From positions 1 to 48,913 of the forward strand of contig NZ_JAMSLX010000020.1 of assembly GCF_023806085.1 (NCBI RefSeq): a stretch of 48,913 bases of DNA, written 5' to 3'. Position 1 is the stretch's first letter. Each line of letters starts with the position of its first letter. This DNA is from Hephaestia sp. MAHUQ-44 (GTDB lineage Bacteria; Pseudomonadota; Alphaproteobacteria; Sphingomonadales; Sphingomonadaceae). The position numbers were made by a program, and so were the translations under genes. The notes below the pieces were generated by a model. That model was not told the origin of the DNA and searched no databases. It was given only the letters and a program-made list of their open reading frames with translations. Of this stretch, positions 1-8,806 are shown piece after piece.

Positions 1-111
1 GCCGAACGATCCCACGAAACAACATGGCGACGCATCGGCACCTTGCTCGACGCCTTCCCGCCAGCAGAATGCCGCAACTATCTGCTCAACGCAGGATACG
101 GGTCAGCATGA
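1..111 (+). mobile_element. IS630-family transposase, 3' end only
   Basis: Frame 1 is open from the window edge to TGA at 109-111 and encodes 36 residues. They resemble the extreme C-terminus of IS630-type DDE transposases: a TWRRIG..LDAF segment followed by a PAECRNYLLNAGY tail. Only the last part of the gene lies in the window, so completeness cannot be judged. No terminal inverted repeat could be recognised in the 128 nt that follow. Confidence 0.75.
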
Positions 112-239
112 GGTCATCTGACTCTAGGCGTAATCGCCGATCATGTGACGCTCGATTCTTGTAATGCGCGCGGCGCGTTGTCGCGGGAAACCAGCGGCCG
201 ACGAGGATACCGCCCCTTCATGCGGGCGGGAAGCAACGG

Positions 240-458
240 TCATCCGGAAAGGCGCGCGCTCGAAAACAATTGCGGATCGTAGCGCCAGACACGGCGCTCA
301 TAGGCGCGGGCCAGTTCGTGGTGGGCGGCCCGTGCCCAGATGTTGTCGCTGTCCAAGGCACGCGCGCGCTCCTCGTCGGCACGCTTCAGGGCATAGGCTA
401 TTTCGGGGCTGGTGGCGGTCGCAAATTCCGTCGGGACGTGGATAGCCTGCTTGACCAT
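240..458 (-). CDS. small hypothetical protein (72 aa)
   Basis: This 72-residue protein begins MVKQAIHVPTEF, and its second half is rich in Arg, Glu and Ala. The ATG at 458 is chosen because AAGGAGAG lies about 6 nt upstream; the longer frame to 515 has no comparable ribosome site. It has no signal peptide, no membrane segment and no recognised domain. The Ala-, Glu- and Arg-rich middle (residues 18-55) is probably helical. It lies alone between the IS630 remnant and a Crp/Fnr gene on the same strand. Function unknown. Confidence 0.5.
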   Translation of the reverse strand: MVKQAIHVPTEFATATSPEIAYALKRADEERARALDSDNIWARAAHHELARAYERRVWRYDPQLFSSARLSG

Positions 459-590
459 GAAAGGCTCTCCTTCGTCGATCAACATTGCCGATCCGGGAGC
501 GTGGGCGAATAACAAGGATTAGATTGACGGAAATATTGTGATTGGAGCCTGATGGACGTCGGGTTCGGCCAGACAATTTCGTTGCACGCC

Positions 591-1340
591 CTATCCCAAG
601 GCAGCCGTTGGGCTCGGCTTTTGCTGAGCGATATGACGGTGAAGGTAGGACGGGTTGAACATCCCCGCGCGCATCAGAGCTCGCCGATCAGGGATCGTCA
701 GAATACGATTGTCGAGCACGATCAACCCTTCGCGGCGGAGTTCCTGGAGCGTTCGGTTGATGTGGACCGCCGTCATCCCGGTCACCTCGCCAAGGTCGAT
801 TTGGGTCAACGGCATCTCGCAGCGGTTCTTGTCGGTAAGGACGACCATCTCGAGCCGGGCGAAGATCTCACAGAAAAGATGGGCGACGCGTTCGCGCGCG
901 GTGCGCTGGCCGAGGCTCACCGTCCATTCGCGCTGGATCGCCGCGACGACGAGGCTGTCGAGGCGCAACGCCCGGGCGAGCGAGGGCCGATCCCGGCACA
1001 TCGTCTCCAGCGGCTCGCGCGGCATTTCGGCATAGGTCACCGGCGTCAGCGCCCCGATGGAATGATCCATTTCATCGAGCAGGAAGATGTCGTGATCGCA
1101 CAGATCGCCCGGCAACAGCAACGAGACGATCTGGCGCCGGCCATCGGGCAGCGTCTTGTAGCGCGCCGCCCAGCCATCGATGATCAGGATGACGTGAGGC
1201 GCCGCATCGCCTTCGCGAATGATATCGCGCCGCGCCCGCGCGGTATGAATCGAATGCCGGCAGGCGTTGCCGATCGCATCGATATCCTCCTGTGACAGTG
1301 TCGCGAAGCGGTTGAGCTTCAAGGCAAGAATATTGTGCAT
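591..1340 (-). CDS. Crp/Fnr family transcriptional regulator
   Basis: A 249-aa protein with an N-terminal cyclic-nucleotide-binding-like beta-roll (about residues 15-125; REGDAAPHVILIIDGWAARYKTLPDGRRQ is characteristic in pattern) and a C-terminal winged helix (about 165-225). The recognition region contains TQIDLGEVTGMTAVHINRTL. The Fnr-type N-terminal cysteine cluster is absent, so oxygen sensing by an Fe-S cluster is unlikely and the ligand is unknown. The start at 1340 is set by GGAGG 7 nt upstream; the frame extends 24 codons further without support. It lies upstream of, and on the same strand as, nothing obviously co-transcribed. Its nearness to the respiratory operon makes a regulatory link possible but unproven. 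Confidence 0.88.
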   Translation of the reverse strand: MHNILALKLNRFATLSQEDIDAIGNACRHSIHTARARRDIIREGDAAPHVILIIDGWAARYKTLPDGRRQIVSLLLPGDLCDHDIFLLDEMDHSIGALTPVTYAEMPREPLETMCRDRPSLARALRLDSLVVAAIQREWTVSLGQRTARERVAHLFCEIFARLEMVVLTDKNRCEMPLTQIDLGEVTGMTAVHINRTLQELRREGLIVLDNRILTIPDRRALMRAGMFNPSYLHRHIAQQKPSPTAALG

Positions 1341-1424
1341 CGAGAACCTCCGACGTTCACGAAACAACAGCGCAGCGACTGGCGTTCCTTCCGTTGGACT
1401 TGCCAATGGCAAGACGCGCCGTGT

Positions 1425-2063
1425 TCATAGGCGGTCACATATTACAGGGGCCGAGCACCGGCTTCGCACAATCCAGTCTGACAATTGCAGGTCGGTGGTC
1501 GGCGCGACCTCGGCATCCATCGTGCTCTTCATGATCGCCATCGCTCCTTCGGCTTGATCGGAATCGATTGCGACCACCGCGTCGCCGGGAACCCAGAGGG
1601 CATAGTCGCGCATATGCGCATCGGCCGCCGTGAACAGAATGCAGATTTCAGTCGCGATGCCGGTGAGGATCAGCCTGCGAACGCCCAGCTTGGGGAGAAG
1701 GACCGCGAGGTTGGTCGAATAGAATCCGGAGAATTGCGGCTTGATGATGAAGAAATCGTCATTTCTCGGCTCGATGACGCCGTCGGCGAGGCTCGGCCGT
1801 GCGCTTTCGATCAGTCGGGATTTTTCCGAATGCCACTGGCCGAAATTGTCGTTCACATAGATGGTCGGCACGTCGTGACGATCGGCTTGGTCGCGCATGT
1901 CGGCGAGCGTGCGCGCGACACGGGTCGCGGCACGTCGTGCATCTTCGCCGCCCGCGAAATCGAACGGATTGATCATGTCGATAATGATAAGGGCTGAGCG
2001 GTCACCGGGCTGATCGCTGTCGGGCGTCGGCGTTTTGCCGCTCTCGCTCTTCAGCATCGCCAT
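1425..2063 (-). CDS. isochorismatase-family cysteine hydrolase
   Basis: A 212-aa protein of the isochorismatase-like hydrolase fold. The family's catalytic triad is visible: Asp29 in ALIIIDMIN, Lys108 in IIKPQFSGF, and Cys141 in LTGIATEICILF, with the usual cis-peptide region just before the cysteine. Members hydrolyse amide or vinyl-ether bonds (nicotinamide, isochorismate, carbamoyl compounds); the substrate here cannot be told. It is cytosolic, with no signal peptide. It lies between a DUF421 membrane gene (54 nt upstream) and the Crp/Fnr gene (84 nt downstream) on the same strand, so the three may be co-transcribed. The start is uncertain: ATG at 2063 and an in-frame ATG two codons later both lack a clear Shine-Dalgarno. 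Confidence 0.85.
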   Translation of the reverse strand: MAMLKSESGKTPTPDSDQPGDRSALIIIDMINPFDFAGGEDARRAATRVARTLADMRDQADRHDVPTIYVNDNFGQWHSEKSRLIESARPSLADGVIEPRNDDFFIIKPQFSGFYSTNLAVLLPKLGVRRLILTGIATEICILFTAADAHMRDYALWVPGDAVVAIDSDQAEGAMAIMKSTMDAEVAPTTDLQLSDWIVRSRCSAPVICDRL

Positions 2064-2117
2064 CTCGTGCCGCCGAAACCGGATGCCGAGCGCGGCGCGC
2101 GCACTTCACAAAGGCGC

Positions 2118-2612
2118 TCAGTCATCCTGTTTGCTCCGGACGACGCTCACCTTGCCGCCGGCCTCGGCGGTCGCGAGCTCGACATCCGACGGATCGCCCG
2201 CCTGTTCCAGCCGGATCGCCTCGCGCAAATCCTCTTCGCTCAAATTGGCGCGCCGCATCGCGTCTTTATCGACCCGGCCTTCCTCGATGATCCGGATAGG
2301 CCGCTCCTTGACCAGCCAGGAAAGCCAGTTCCAGCGCAGCGTTGCGACGGCAACCAGCCGATGGACGATGACGAGCACCAGCGTCGCCGAAAGCGCGGGA
2401 AAGAACGCCGCCTTTCCCGTCATCACGCGGCTGATGCTCGATCCGACGATCAGCGCGACGATGATGTCGAGCGGCGAATAGTGCGCGAAGGTGCGACGGC
2501 CGGCGATGCGGATGCACAAGACGCCGAACGCGAACAGCAAGACGGCGCGCACGCAGAGCTGGAGCGTGTCGGCCCCCTCGTCCGGCCCGATAAGCTGGCG
2601 AAACGTCTCCAT
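2118..2612 (-). CDS. DUF421 (YetF/YcaP-like) membrane protein
   Basis: A 164-aa protein with about three N-terminal membrane helices (approximately residues 18-40, 45-65 and 70-90). The conserved DUF421 element follows with IAGRRTFAHYSPLDIIVALIVGSSISR, then a soluble C-terminal beta-domain (VKERPIRIIEEGRV). The family is widespread, often spore- or stress-linked, and has no settled biochemical role. ATG 2612 is preferred; a GTG three codons upstream is the alternative. It starts 61 nt after the end of the oxidase operon on the same strand and may be reached by read-through. Confidence 0.85.
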   Translation of the reverse strand: METFRQLIGPDEGADTLQLCVRAVLLFAFGVLCIRIAGRRTFAHYSPLDIIVALIVGSSISRVMTGKAAFFPALSATLVLVIVHRLVAVATLRWNWLSWLVKERPIRIIEEGRVDKDAMRRANLSEEDLREAIRLEQAGDPSDVELATAEAGGKVSVVRSKQDD

Positions 2613-2673
2613 GAACAGCACAACGCGTCAAGCGGCCAAACGCTTCGTGCAAGCTACTCGTAGCCTGCCATTG

Positions 2674-2982
2674 TCACCTTGGCGTAGCTATGCCGGCATC
2701 GATCTGGACGTAGGGCGAACGGCTCCGCAGCCCGTAGTCGGCGGCGAGCAGGCCACCCAGCACCAGCAGCAGGACGGCGGCGATAACCGCGGCCAGCCGA
2801 ACGAGCGCCGTCTCCTCGCGCATTTTCATGAAGATCCACAGGATCAGCGCCGCCTTGGCGATCGCGATGGCGAAATTGATAACCTGCCGCCACTCGCCGA
2901 TCGGCAGGAAGCTCGACGCGATCGTCAGCGCTAGCAGCGCCAGCAGCGCGGCCCAGGTGAAGACGAGGCGACCGACGGGCAT
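2674..2982 (-). CDS. ctaF: cytochrome c oxidase subunit IV family protein
   Basis: A 102-aa, three-helix membrane protein (about residues 7-27, 35-55 and 62-82) matching the size and pattern of prokaryotic cytochrome oxidase subunit IV (CyoD/CtaF-like). The motif NFAIAIAKAALILWIFMKMREE lies in the middle helix. It begins 1 nt after the ctaE stop codon and is the last gene of the 12-gene respiratory run. Subunit IV is non-catalytic and stabilises the core oxidase. The family call rests on position plus the helix pattern. Confidence 0.85.
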   Translation of the reverse strand: MPVGRLVFTWAALLALLALTIASSFLPIGEWRQVINFAIAIAKAALILWIFMKMREETALVRLAAVIAAVLLLVLGGLLAADYGLRSRSPYVQIDAGIATPR

Positions 2983-2983
2983 C

Positions 2984-3604
2984 TCAGCGGCTCAGGTAGA
3001 GGATCGGGAACAGGAACACCCAGACGATGTCGACGAGGTGCCAGTAGAGTCCGACATTGCCGATGCCGACCACGCTCGGCGGATCGTCGCCGCGCAAGCG
3101 CCACGCGCAGCCCGCGAGCAGCGCCACGCCGATAGTGACGTGGAGCGCGTGGAGCCCGGTGGCGACGAAATAGCCGTCCATGAACATCCGTGCGGCGGGG
3201 GTAGCGAAATCCTGTTTGGGACCGACTCCGGGCATCAATCCCTCGCCATATTCCTGGAGATATTCGCTCCCCTTAATGGCGAGGAAGACGAGGCCGAGCA
3301 GCGCTGCCGCCGTCAGCAACCATTTCGCCAGGCGGAGGCGATCGCCGGCGCGCGCGTCGTCACCAATCGCGACGAGCAAGCTGGAGGTCAGCAGCACCGC
3401 GGTGTTGACCGAGCCGGCGACGAGGTTGAGTCGCTGGCTGGTCGCTGCGAACGCCGCAGGCTCGAAGGTTCTCAGTGCGAACAGCCCCATCACCACCGCG
3501 CCGAACAGCATCGCCTCGCTCGCCAGGAATACCACCATGCCGAAGCGGTCGGCTTCGCGCTGGCGGGCGATGTCAGGGAAAGGTTCGTGGCGCGCCAGCG
3601 TCAT
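2984..3604 (-). CDS. ctaE: caa3-type cytochrome c oxidase subunit III
   Basis: A 206-aa integral membrane protein with five helices, the short form of subunit III found in caa3 and bo-type oxidases. Diagnostic stretches are [15 protein letters not shown] near the N-terminus, [15 protein letters not shown] in the middle, and [21 protein letters not shown] at the end. The ATG overlaps the ctaD stop by 4 nt (ATGA), so translation is coupled. Subunit III carries no redox cofactor and supports proton uptake and stability of subunit I. Confidence 0.95.
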   Translation of the reverse strand: MTLARHEPFPDIARQREADRFGMVVFLASEAMLFGAVVMGLFALRTFEPAAFAATSQRLNLVAGSVNTAVLLTSSLLVAIGDDARAGDRLRLAKWLLTAAALLGLVFLAIKGSEYLQEYGEGLMPGVGPKQDFATPAARMFMDGYFVATGLHALHVTIGVALLAGCAWRLRGDDPPSVVGIGNVGLYWHLVDIVWVFLFPILYLSR

Positions 3605-5262
3605 GCCAGGCTCGAATCGTGGCTGAGCGGATAATCATAGGGCTCGCGGACGACGATCGGCGTTTCCTCGAAATTATGCTTAGGCGGCGGCGACGGCACG
3701 GTCCATTCGAGCCCGGTCGCATCCCAGGGATTGGCCGGGGCCGGTGCGCCGTGCCGGAACGAATAGAGGAAATAGATCAGCGGCAGGAGATAGCCGAGCC
3801 CTAGCAGGCCGGCGCCCACGGTCGAGATGTCGTGGAGCGCCTGAAATTCGGGCGGATAGACGTGGTAGCGGCGCGGCATGCCCATATAGCCGAGCAGGAA
3901 TTGCGGGAAGAAGGTGACGTTGAAGCCGACGAAGATCAGCACCGCCGAAATTCGTCCCCACACCTCGTTGTACATGCGCCCGAACATCTTCGGCCACCAG
4001 AAATGCGCCGCCCCGAGGAACGCCGTCACCGCGCCGCCGACCATGATGTAATGGAAATGCGCGATGACGAAATAGGTGTCGTGAACGTGGACGTCGACCG
4101 CCAGCAGCGCGAGCATCAGTCCGGTCAGGCCGCCCATCACGAACAGGCCGATGAACCCCATTGCGAACAGGAACGGCGCGTTTAGCGCGATCGAGCCTTT
4201 GTAGAGCGTCGCGGTCCAGTTGTAGACCTTGATCGCCGAGGGGACGGCGACGATCAGCGACAGGAACGAGAAGATCGTGCTGGCGTACATGCTCTGGCCC
4301 GAGACGAACATGTGATGGCCCCAGACGAGGAAGCCGAGGAAGGCGATGGCCAGCGTCGAGTACGCAACGAACCAGTATCCGAACAGCTTCTTATGCGCCG
4401 CTGCGGGCACCAGTTCGGAGACGACGCCCATCGCCGGCAGCACCATGATGTACACCGCCGGATGGCTGTAGAACCAGAACAGATGCTGGAACAGCAACGG
4501 GTCGCCGCCCAGCGCGGGATCGAAGATGCCGAGCCCGAAAATGCGCTCGGCGGCGACGAGCAGCAGCGTGACGGTCAGCACCGGGGTCGCCAGCACGAGG
4601 ATCAGCGCGGTGGCGTAATGCGTCCAGACGAACAGCGGCAGCCGCCCCCACGTCATTCCCGGCGCGCGCAGCTTGTGGATCGTGACGATGAAGTTGATGC
4701 CGGTCAGGATCGACGACCAGCCGGTGATGAACACAGCTGCGAGTGCGAGCACGACATTGCCGTTGGCATAGGTCGAGGACAATGGGGTGTAGAAGGTCCA
4801 GCCGGTATCGACCCCCCCGAACACCACCGCCGCGAGCGTGAACAGCCCGCCGAACACGAAGATATACCAGGAAGCGAGATTGAGGCGCGGGAAGGCGAGA
4901 TCGTGCGCGCCGATCATCAACGGAATCAGGAAATTGCCGAACACGTTGGGGATCGACGGGATCAGGAAGAACCACACCATGACGATGCCGTGGATGGTGA
5001 AGGCGCGGTTATAGCCTTCGGCGGTGAGCAGGTCGCCCCGCGGCGTCAGCAACTCGAGCCGGATCAGCCCCGCCGCGACCGCGCCGATCGCGAAGAAGCA
5101 GGTGATCGTGATAAGATAGAGGATGCCGATCCTTTTGTGGTCGGTGGTCGTCAGCCACGCCTTGAGCGAGGTATCGCCGCCGAGATAGCTAGCCGCTTCG
5201 GCCTCGGTCTGGAGCGGCGCCGGCTTTTCGAGCGCGGCATCGTGCCGTCCGACGCGGCTCAT
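3601..5262 (-). CDS. ctaD: caa3-type (A2) haem-copper oxidase subunit I
   Basis: A 553-aa, roughly 12-helix catalytic subunit. The low-spin haem ligand region is TIHG (His91). The CuB/tyrosine motif is YSHPAVY (265-271), keeping the His and the cross-linking Tyr. WGHHMF supplies two more CuB histidines and HFHY carries the haem ligands. The glutamate of A1 oxidases (HPEVY) is Ala269 here, replaced by the YS pair that defines class A2. The D-channel entrance (Asp121 in AHDLAFPR) is retained. The start at 5262 follows GGGGGA and overlaps the ctaC stop by 4 nt; the open frame runs 85 codons further upstream but only inside ctaC. It reduces O2 to water while pumping protons across the cytoplasmic membrane. 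Confidence 0.97.
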   Translation of the reverse strand: MSRVGRHDAALEKPAPLQTEAEAASYLGGDTSLKAWLTTTDHKRIGILYLITITCFFAIGAVAAGLIRLELLTPRGDLLTAEGYNRAFTIHGIVMVWFFLIPSIPNVFGNFLIPLMIGAHDLAFPRLNLASWYIFVFGGLFTLAAVVFGGVDTGWTFYTPLSSTYANGNVVLALAAVFITGWSSILTGINFIVTIHKLRAPGMTWGRLPLFVWTHYATALILVLATPVLTVTLLLVAAERIFGLGIFDPALGGDPLLFQHLFWFYSHPAVYIMVLPAMGVVSELVPAAAHKKLFGYWFVAYSTLAIAFLGFLVWGHHMFVSGQSMYASTIFSFLSLIVAVPSAIKVYNWTATLYKGSIALNAPFLFAMGFIGLFVMGGLTGLMLALLAVDVHVHDTYFVIAHFHYIMVGGAVTAFLGAAHFWWPKMFGRMYNEVWGRISAVLIFVGFNVTFFPQFLLGYMGMPRRYHVYPPEFQALHDISTVGAGLLGLGYLLPLIYFLYSFRHGAPAPANPWDATGLEWTVPSPPPKHNFEETPIVVREPYDYPLSHDSSLA

Positions 5263-6206
5263 CGGCTTTCCCCCGGCACCGATTTGAGCGAACGGATGTA
5301 GGCGACGAGCTGCATCGCTTCCTCCTCGCCGATCACCCCGCGATAGGTCGGCATGATGGGTTTGTAGCCGACGGTTTCCTGCGCGTTGGGATCGAGGATC
5401 GAATCGCGCAGATACTGGTCGTCGGCGATCACCCGCTGGCCGCTGGCGAGCGTCACCGTCGAGCCGTGGAGCCCGACGAGGCGCGGCGCCGATGCCGCGG
5501 CGTCGGGGCGGTGGCACGCGCCGCAGCCGAGCCGGCGGTAGAGGTCAGCCCCGGCGCTCGCCAGCGAGCCGCCGCTCGCCTGCGCCGCCAGCCAGCGGGC
5601 ATAGGCGCCCGGCGGCAGGACGACGAAGGTGCCGCCCATCATCGCATGATCGAGCCCGCAGAACTGCGAGCAGAACAAATGATAGGTGCCGGGTCGGTCG
5701 GCGGTGAACCACAATTGGGTGTAGCGGCCAGGGAGCACGTCCTGCTTCAATCGCAGCGCGGGAATGTAGAGGCTGTGAATGACGTCCTGGCTCGTCATCG
5801 TCAGCTTGACCGGCTGGCCGGCGGGGATGTGGAGCGTGTCGATCTCGGCCTGACCCTCGGGATGCTGGAATTTCCACATCCATTGCTTGGCGACGACGCT
5901 GATCGACATCGCGTCGGCGGGCGGCTCATGGATCGTGAAGAACATCTTCGCCGAGACGATGAAGAAGCCGAGGATCAGCAGGAAGGGCAGAATCGTCCAC
6001 GAGACTTCGAGCGCGACGTTGCGGTTGGGCGCGTGCTCGCGATTGACCTGCTTGCCGCGGCGATAGCGGACGCCGAAGGCGAACATCAGCACGATCACCG
6101 GCCCGGCCAGAAGCAGGATCAGCACGCTGAACGCGCCGATGAGCTGATCGACATGTGCGGCGTGTGCCCAGGCTTCGGGCAGGTTGAGGCCGAGCAGCTT
6201 CAGCAT
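5259..6206 (-). CDS. ctaC: caa3 oxidase subunit II with fused cytochrome c
   Basis: A 315-aa protein with two N-terminal membrane helices (about 23-45 and 68-92), a CuA cupredoxin domain (about 98-200) and a C-terminal cytochrome c domain (about 215-312). CuA ligands: His144 (DVIHSLYIP), Cys179, Cys183, His187 and Met190 in [12 protein letters not shown]. Gln stands where most A1 enzymes have Glu. Haem c is bound by CGACH (228-232) with Met285 (KPIMPTY) as the likely sixth ligand. The fused haem makes this a caa3 oxidase, able to take electrons directly from the complex III side. The ATG lies within the last codons of the SCO gene (7-nt overlap). Confidence 0.97.
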   Translation of the reverse strand: MLKLLGLNLPEAWAHAAHVDQLIGAFSVLILLLAGPVIVLMFAFGVRYRRGKQVNREHAPNRNVALEVSWTILPFLLILGFFIVSAKMFFTIHEPPADAMSISVVAKQWMWKFQHPEGQAEIDTLHIPAGQPVKLTMTSQDVIHSLYIPALRLKQDVLPGRYTQLWFTADRPGTYHLFCSQFCGLDHAMMGGTFVVLPPGAYARWLAAQASGGSLASAGADLYRRLGCGACHRPDAAASAPRLVGLHGSTVTLASGQRVIADDQYLRDSILDPNAQETVGYKPIMPTYRGVIGEEEAMQLVAYIRSLKSVPGESR

Positions 6207-6973
6207 TCGCCCGCCCCCTCGCGTCGCCGGGTGAGCACAACGTAGAGCAGGATGGCGAGCACCGTGGCGATGCACGCGACGCGGATCAGCCAGGCGATCG
6301 CCACGCCGTAGCGCCCGGTTTCGGGATCGTAATGGTAGCACAGCAGGATCAGCTGGTGGAAGAAACCGCCGGTCTTGCCCACACGTGCGGCGCCGAGCGC
6401 GGCGGTGAGATCGGCGGGGTCGGGCGAAAGGCCGTAGAGCCAGCGGCTGAACCGGCCGTCGGGCGTCAGCACCGCGACCGCGGCGGCATGAGCATATTGG
6501 CCGATCCGCGGATCATAAGCGAAATGATAGCCGATCGGATCGGTGACCGCGTGGACTGTCGCGGTATCGGCGATCGTCGCGTGGATATGACCGGCGATTT
6601 CGGGATGGCGGCCGGCGAGCCGGTCAAGCGAGGCACGGGCGTCGGCGGCGCTTTCCTTCGGATCGATACCGAACGCGATCACCGCGGCGTCGCGCCCGCC
6701 GACGACGTGGCTGGCCTTCATCGCGTCGGCCAGCCCGTCGAGCGTCAGGCCGCACAGATTGGGGCAATCGTGGAGCACCGGGATGAGCAGGATCGGCTTG
6801 CCCGCGCTCATTCGGGCGAGCGTGGTGCGCAGGTCGTCCTGATCGATCACCGGTCTATCGAGCGGCACCTGCGCGCCGGGATGCTCGTCGATCCGCGCCT
6901 CCGCGAACGGATCGAACGGCGCGGCGGCGGTGGCGGCGACGAGCGTCATGAGGAGGAGAAGGAAGCGGATCAT
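6200..6973 (-). CDS. SCO family copper chaperone
   Basis: A 257-aa thioredoxin-fold protein with a signal peptide (MIRFLLLLMTLVAATAAAP), the SCO metal motif CPNLC (Cys70, Cys74) and a distal histidine (His162 in GQYAHAAAV). A C-terminal membrane helix follows at about 226-248. SCO proteins deliver or reduce copper for the CuA site of subunit II, which is encoded next. The C-terminal rather than N-terminal membrane anchor is typical of SCO proteins in alternative complex III/caa3 operons. ATGA overlaps the upstream gene by 4 nt. Confidence 0.93.
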   Translation of the reverse strand: MIRFLLLLMTLVAATAAAPFDPFAEARIDEHPGAQVPLDRPVIDQDDLRTTLARMSAGKPILLIPVLHDCPNLCGLTLDGLADAMKASHVVGGRDAAVIAFGIDPKESAADARASLDRLAGRHPEIAGHIHATIADTATVHAVTDPIGYHFAYDPRIGQYAHAAAVAVLTPDGRFSRWLYGLSPDPADLTAALGAARVGKTGGFFHQLILLCYHYDPETGRYGVAIAWLIRVACIATVLAILLYVVLTRRREGAGEC

Positions 6974-7323
6974 CGCGGCTGGTCCCAGCCGGCGGCGGCG
7001 GTTTCGCGCATCGCCTGTTCGATCGGAATGCCGCCGTCCTTGCCCGCGAGGCGCGCCCGGGCACGCGCCTCGACCGCGGTGCGATCGCCGCGCTCGTCCG
7101 TCTCCAGGCGCGGGCCTGCGGGAGCAACCGCGAGTTGCGAGGGCGGCTGACGGAGTGCGCCGAAATGCCACAGCAGGCCGGCGACGCCGAGCGCGACGAT
7201 GATGACGATCGCCGCGACCGCGCCGATCGTGAGGCTCGCCGCCTTGGGCGAGACGTCGGCTTCTTCGTAGGTGCGATGATCGCCCTTTTTGGGCTTGCCC
7301 CGCTGAGTGCGGACGCGGGTCAT
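6970..7323 (-). CDS. uncharacterised single-pass membrane protein of the ACIII-caa3 operon
   Basis: A 117-aa protein with a basic N-terminal cytoplasmic stretch (RVRTQRGKPKKGD), one membrane helix (about 33-55, TIGAVAAIVIIVALGVAGLLW) and a soluble, charged, probably periplasmic tail of about 60 residues. The tail is rich in Arg, Glu and Ala and ends AAAGWDQPR. It contains no cysteine, so it binds no haem and no CuA-type copper. The ATG overlaps actF by 4 nt and the stop overlaps the SCO gene by 4 nt. Position between the two complexes suggests an assembly or accessory role; that is inference only. I do not recognise a named family. Confidence 0.8.
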   Translation of the reverse strand: MTRVRTQRGKPKKGDHRTYEEADVSPKAASLTIGAVAAIVIIVALGVAGLLWHFGALRQPPSQLAVAPAGPRLETDERGDRTAVEARARARLAGKDGGIPIEQAMRETAAAGWDQPR

Positions 7324-8339
7324 GCCGGCCTCCGGGCGGCGACGCGGCGATCGAGCAGCAGGCAGTGCGCCGACCCGAACACCAGCCCGAGCGCGACGAC
7401 GGCGAGCAGATAGAGCGCGACCGCACCGAGCCGTACCGGCCCGCCCTGCGGCAGCACCAGCCACGCCGCCTCGATCACCTTGCCCGCGATCATCGCCACC
7501 GCGATTCCGCTCAGCCAGCGCGCCGCATTGCGTGGACGCGTGAACAGCAGGATGACGAACGCCGCCGCCTCGATGATCGCCGCGATCGCATAGGCGATGC
7601 CCCAGCCGCCTTGCCCCCGCACCTTGTACCAGCCGACCACGTTGCCGAGGTCGCCCGACCAGATGATGAAATAGGAGGTGAAGGCGAGATAAAGCCAGGT
7701 GAGGATCAGCGTGATGGCGAGCGCGCCGAGCGCGGCGGTCCGTTCGGGCTGGCGGCGCAGCAGCAGCCACATCACCGCCATCCAGCCGACGGTGAACTGG
7801 ATCGACATCGCATAGAGGCCGAACCCGGACGAATGAAACTCGGGGTCAAGCGACAGCAGCCAGTCGACCAGCACCATCGACATCATCGGCGCGAGGAAGA
7901 TCAGCCCGACCGACGATATGGCCGCCGTCGAACCACGCCGCGTGACCAACGCCCACAGCGCGAGGCCCAATCCGGCGAACAGGATCACGGTACGCAGGAC
8001 GAAGGGCAGTGGCGCGAGCCAGCTGCCCTTGAATCCTTCCGGCGCGGCGCTCACCCATGGGTAGAGCACGCTCATCCCGGCGAGCACCGGCAGCAGCGCC
8101 GCCGCGGCAATCGGCAGCGTCAGCGCGGCGGCTTCGAGCGTCGGCAGCGTGGCATGGCCCCAGCGCCCGCCGGTCAGGTGGATCATCATGATGAAGCCGA
8201 GCGCGCCGATCGGCACCCCGCTCCACAGGAACGCCGCAGCGAGCCAGCCGCGCAGCGCGTCGGCGGGCGCGACCGCGATCAGCAGTAGTGCGATCGCGGC
8301 GAGCGCCAAGCCGGCGACGAGAAGGCGCCGCGCGGTCAC
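7320..8339 (-). CDS. actF: alternative complex III subunit ActF
   Basis: A 339-aa polytopic membrane protein with about 10 helices. It has the quinol-oxidising NrfD/PsrC-like organisation of ActF, a shorter paralogue of ActC. Recognisable segments are GALGFIMMIHLTGGRWG, VLYPWVSAAPEGFKG and MMSMVLVDWLLSLDPEFHSSGFGLY. The start is GTG at 8339, overlapping the actE stop as GTGA; the frame is open for 104 more codons upstream but those run through actE. It anchors the complex in the membrane and may form a second quinone or proton-path half-channel. Confidence 0.9.
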   Translation of the reverse strand: MTARRLLVAGLALAAIALLLIAVAPADALRGWLAAAFLWSGVPIGALGFIMMIHLTGGRWGHATLPTLEAAALTLPIAAAALLPVLAGMSVLYPWVSAAPEGFKGSWLAPLPFVLRTVILFAGLGLALWALVTRRGSTAAISSVGLIFLAPMMSMVLVDWLLSLDPEFHSSGFGLYAMSIQFTVGWMAVMWLLLRRQPERTAALGALAITLILTWLYLAFTSYFIIWSGDLGNVVGWYKVRGQGGWGIAYAIAAIIEAAAFVILLFTRPRNAARWLSGIAVAMIAGKVIEAAWLVLPQGGPVRLGAVALYLLAVVALGLVFGSAHCLLLDRRVAARRPA

Positions 8340-8806
8340 GACTGCGGCCCTGACCGCCGCAACGCCTCGACATAGGCGGCGATCGCCCAGCGATCGTGCG
8401 GCGGCACGCGGTCTTTGAAACCGTACATCACGCCGTAGCCGTCGGAGATCGTGGCGTAGATTCGCGTGCCGTCGAGCGCCTTCTGATCGGCGGCACGGAA
8501 ATCGGCAGGGCGCGGGAAGCCGCGCGCGGGCACGGTGCCGTCGCCCGAGCCGTCGAGACCGTGACACATGCCGCAATAGATATCGTAGCGCCCGCGGCCG
8601 CGCTGGAGCAGCGCGAGGCTCATCGGCGGGCGGCGCGTCTCTGCCGCCCACTCAGCAGCGTCGCGCGGCACGGTGCCGGCGGGCGGGGTCTGCATCGCCT
8701 TGTCGTCGGCGAATAGCGGCCCGGCCCCATAGGCATCGTAGCGCGGCTGCTTGACCATGTTGTCGCAGCCGGCGAGCAGTAGGAGGAGAAGCAGCGCGCG
8801 TTTCAT
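8336..8806 (-). CDS. actE: alternative complex III monohaem cytochrome c lipoprotein ActE
   Basis: A 156-aa lipoprotein: a signal peptide of Leu repeats ends in the lipobox LLAGC (Cys14). A class I cytochrome c domain follows with CGMCH near residue 80 and a likely Met ligand in the GYGVMYGF region. ActE passes electrons from the multihaem ActA/ActB side to the oxidase. ATGA overlap with actD upstream and GTGA overlap with actF downstream show strict co-translation. Confidence 0.93.
   Translation of the reverse strand: MKRALLLLLLLAGCDNMVKQPRYDAYGAGPLFADDKAMQTPPAGTVPRDAAEWAAETRRPPMSLALLQRGRGRYDIYCGMCHGLDGSGDGTVPARGFPRPADFRAADQKALDGTRIYATISDGYGVMYGFKDRVPPHDRWAIAAYVEALRRSGPQS

Noticed and set aside
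552..1295. A 247-codon plus-strand frame opposite the Crp/Fnr gene
   Set aside because: The minus strand encodes a recognisable Crp/Fnr protein with a good ribosome site; the plus frame resembles nothing.
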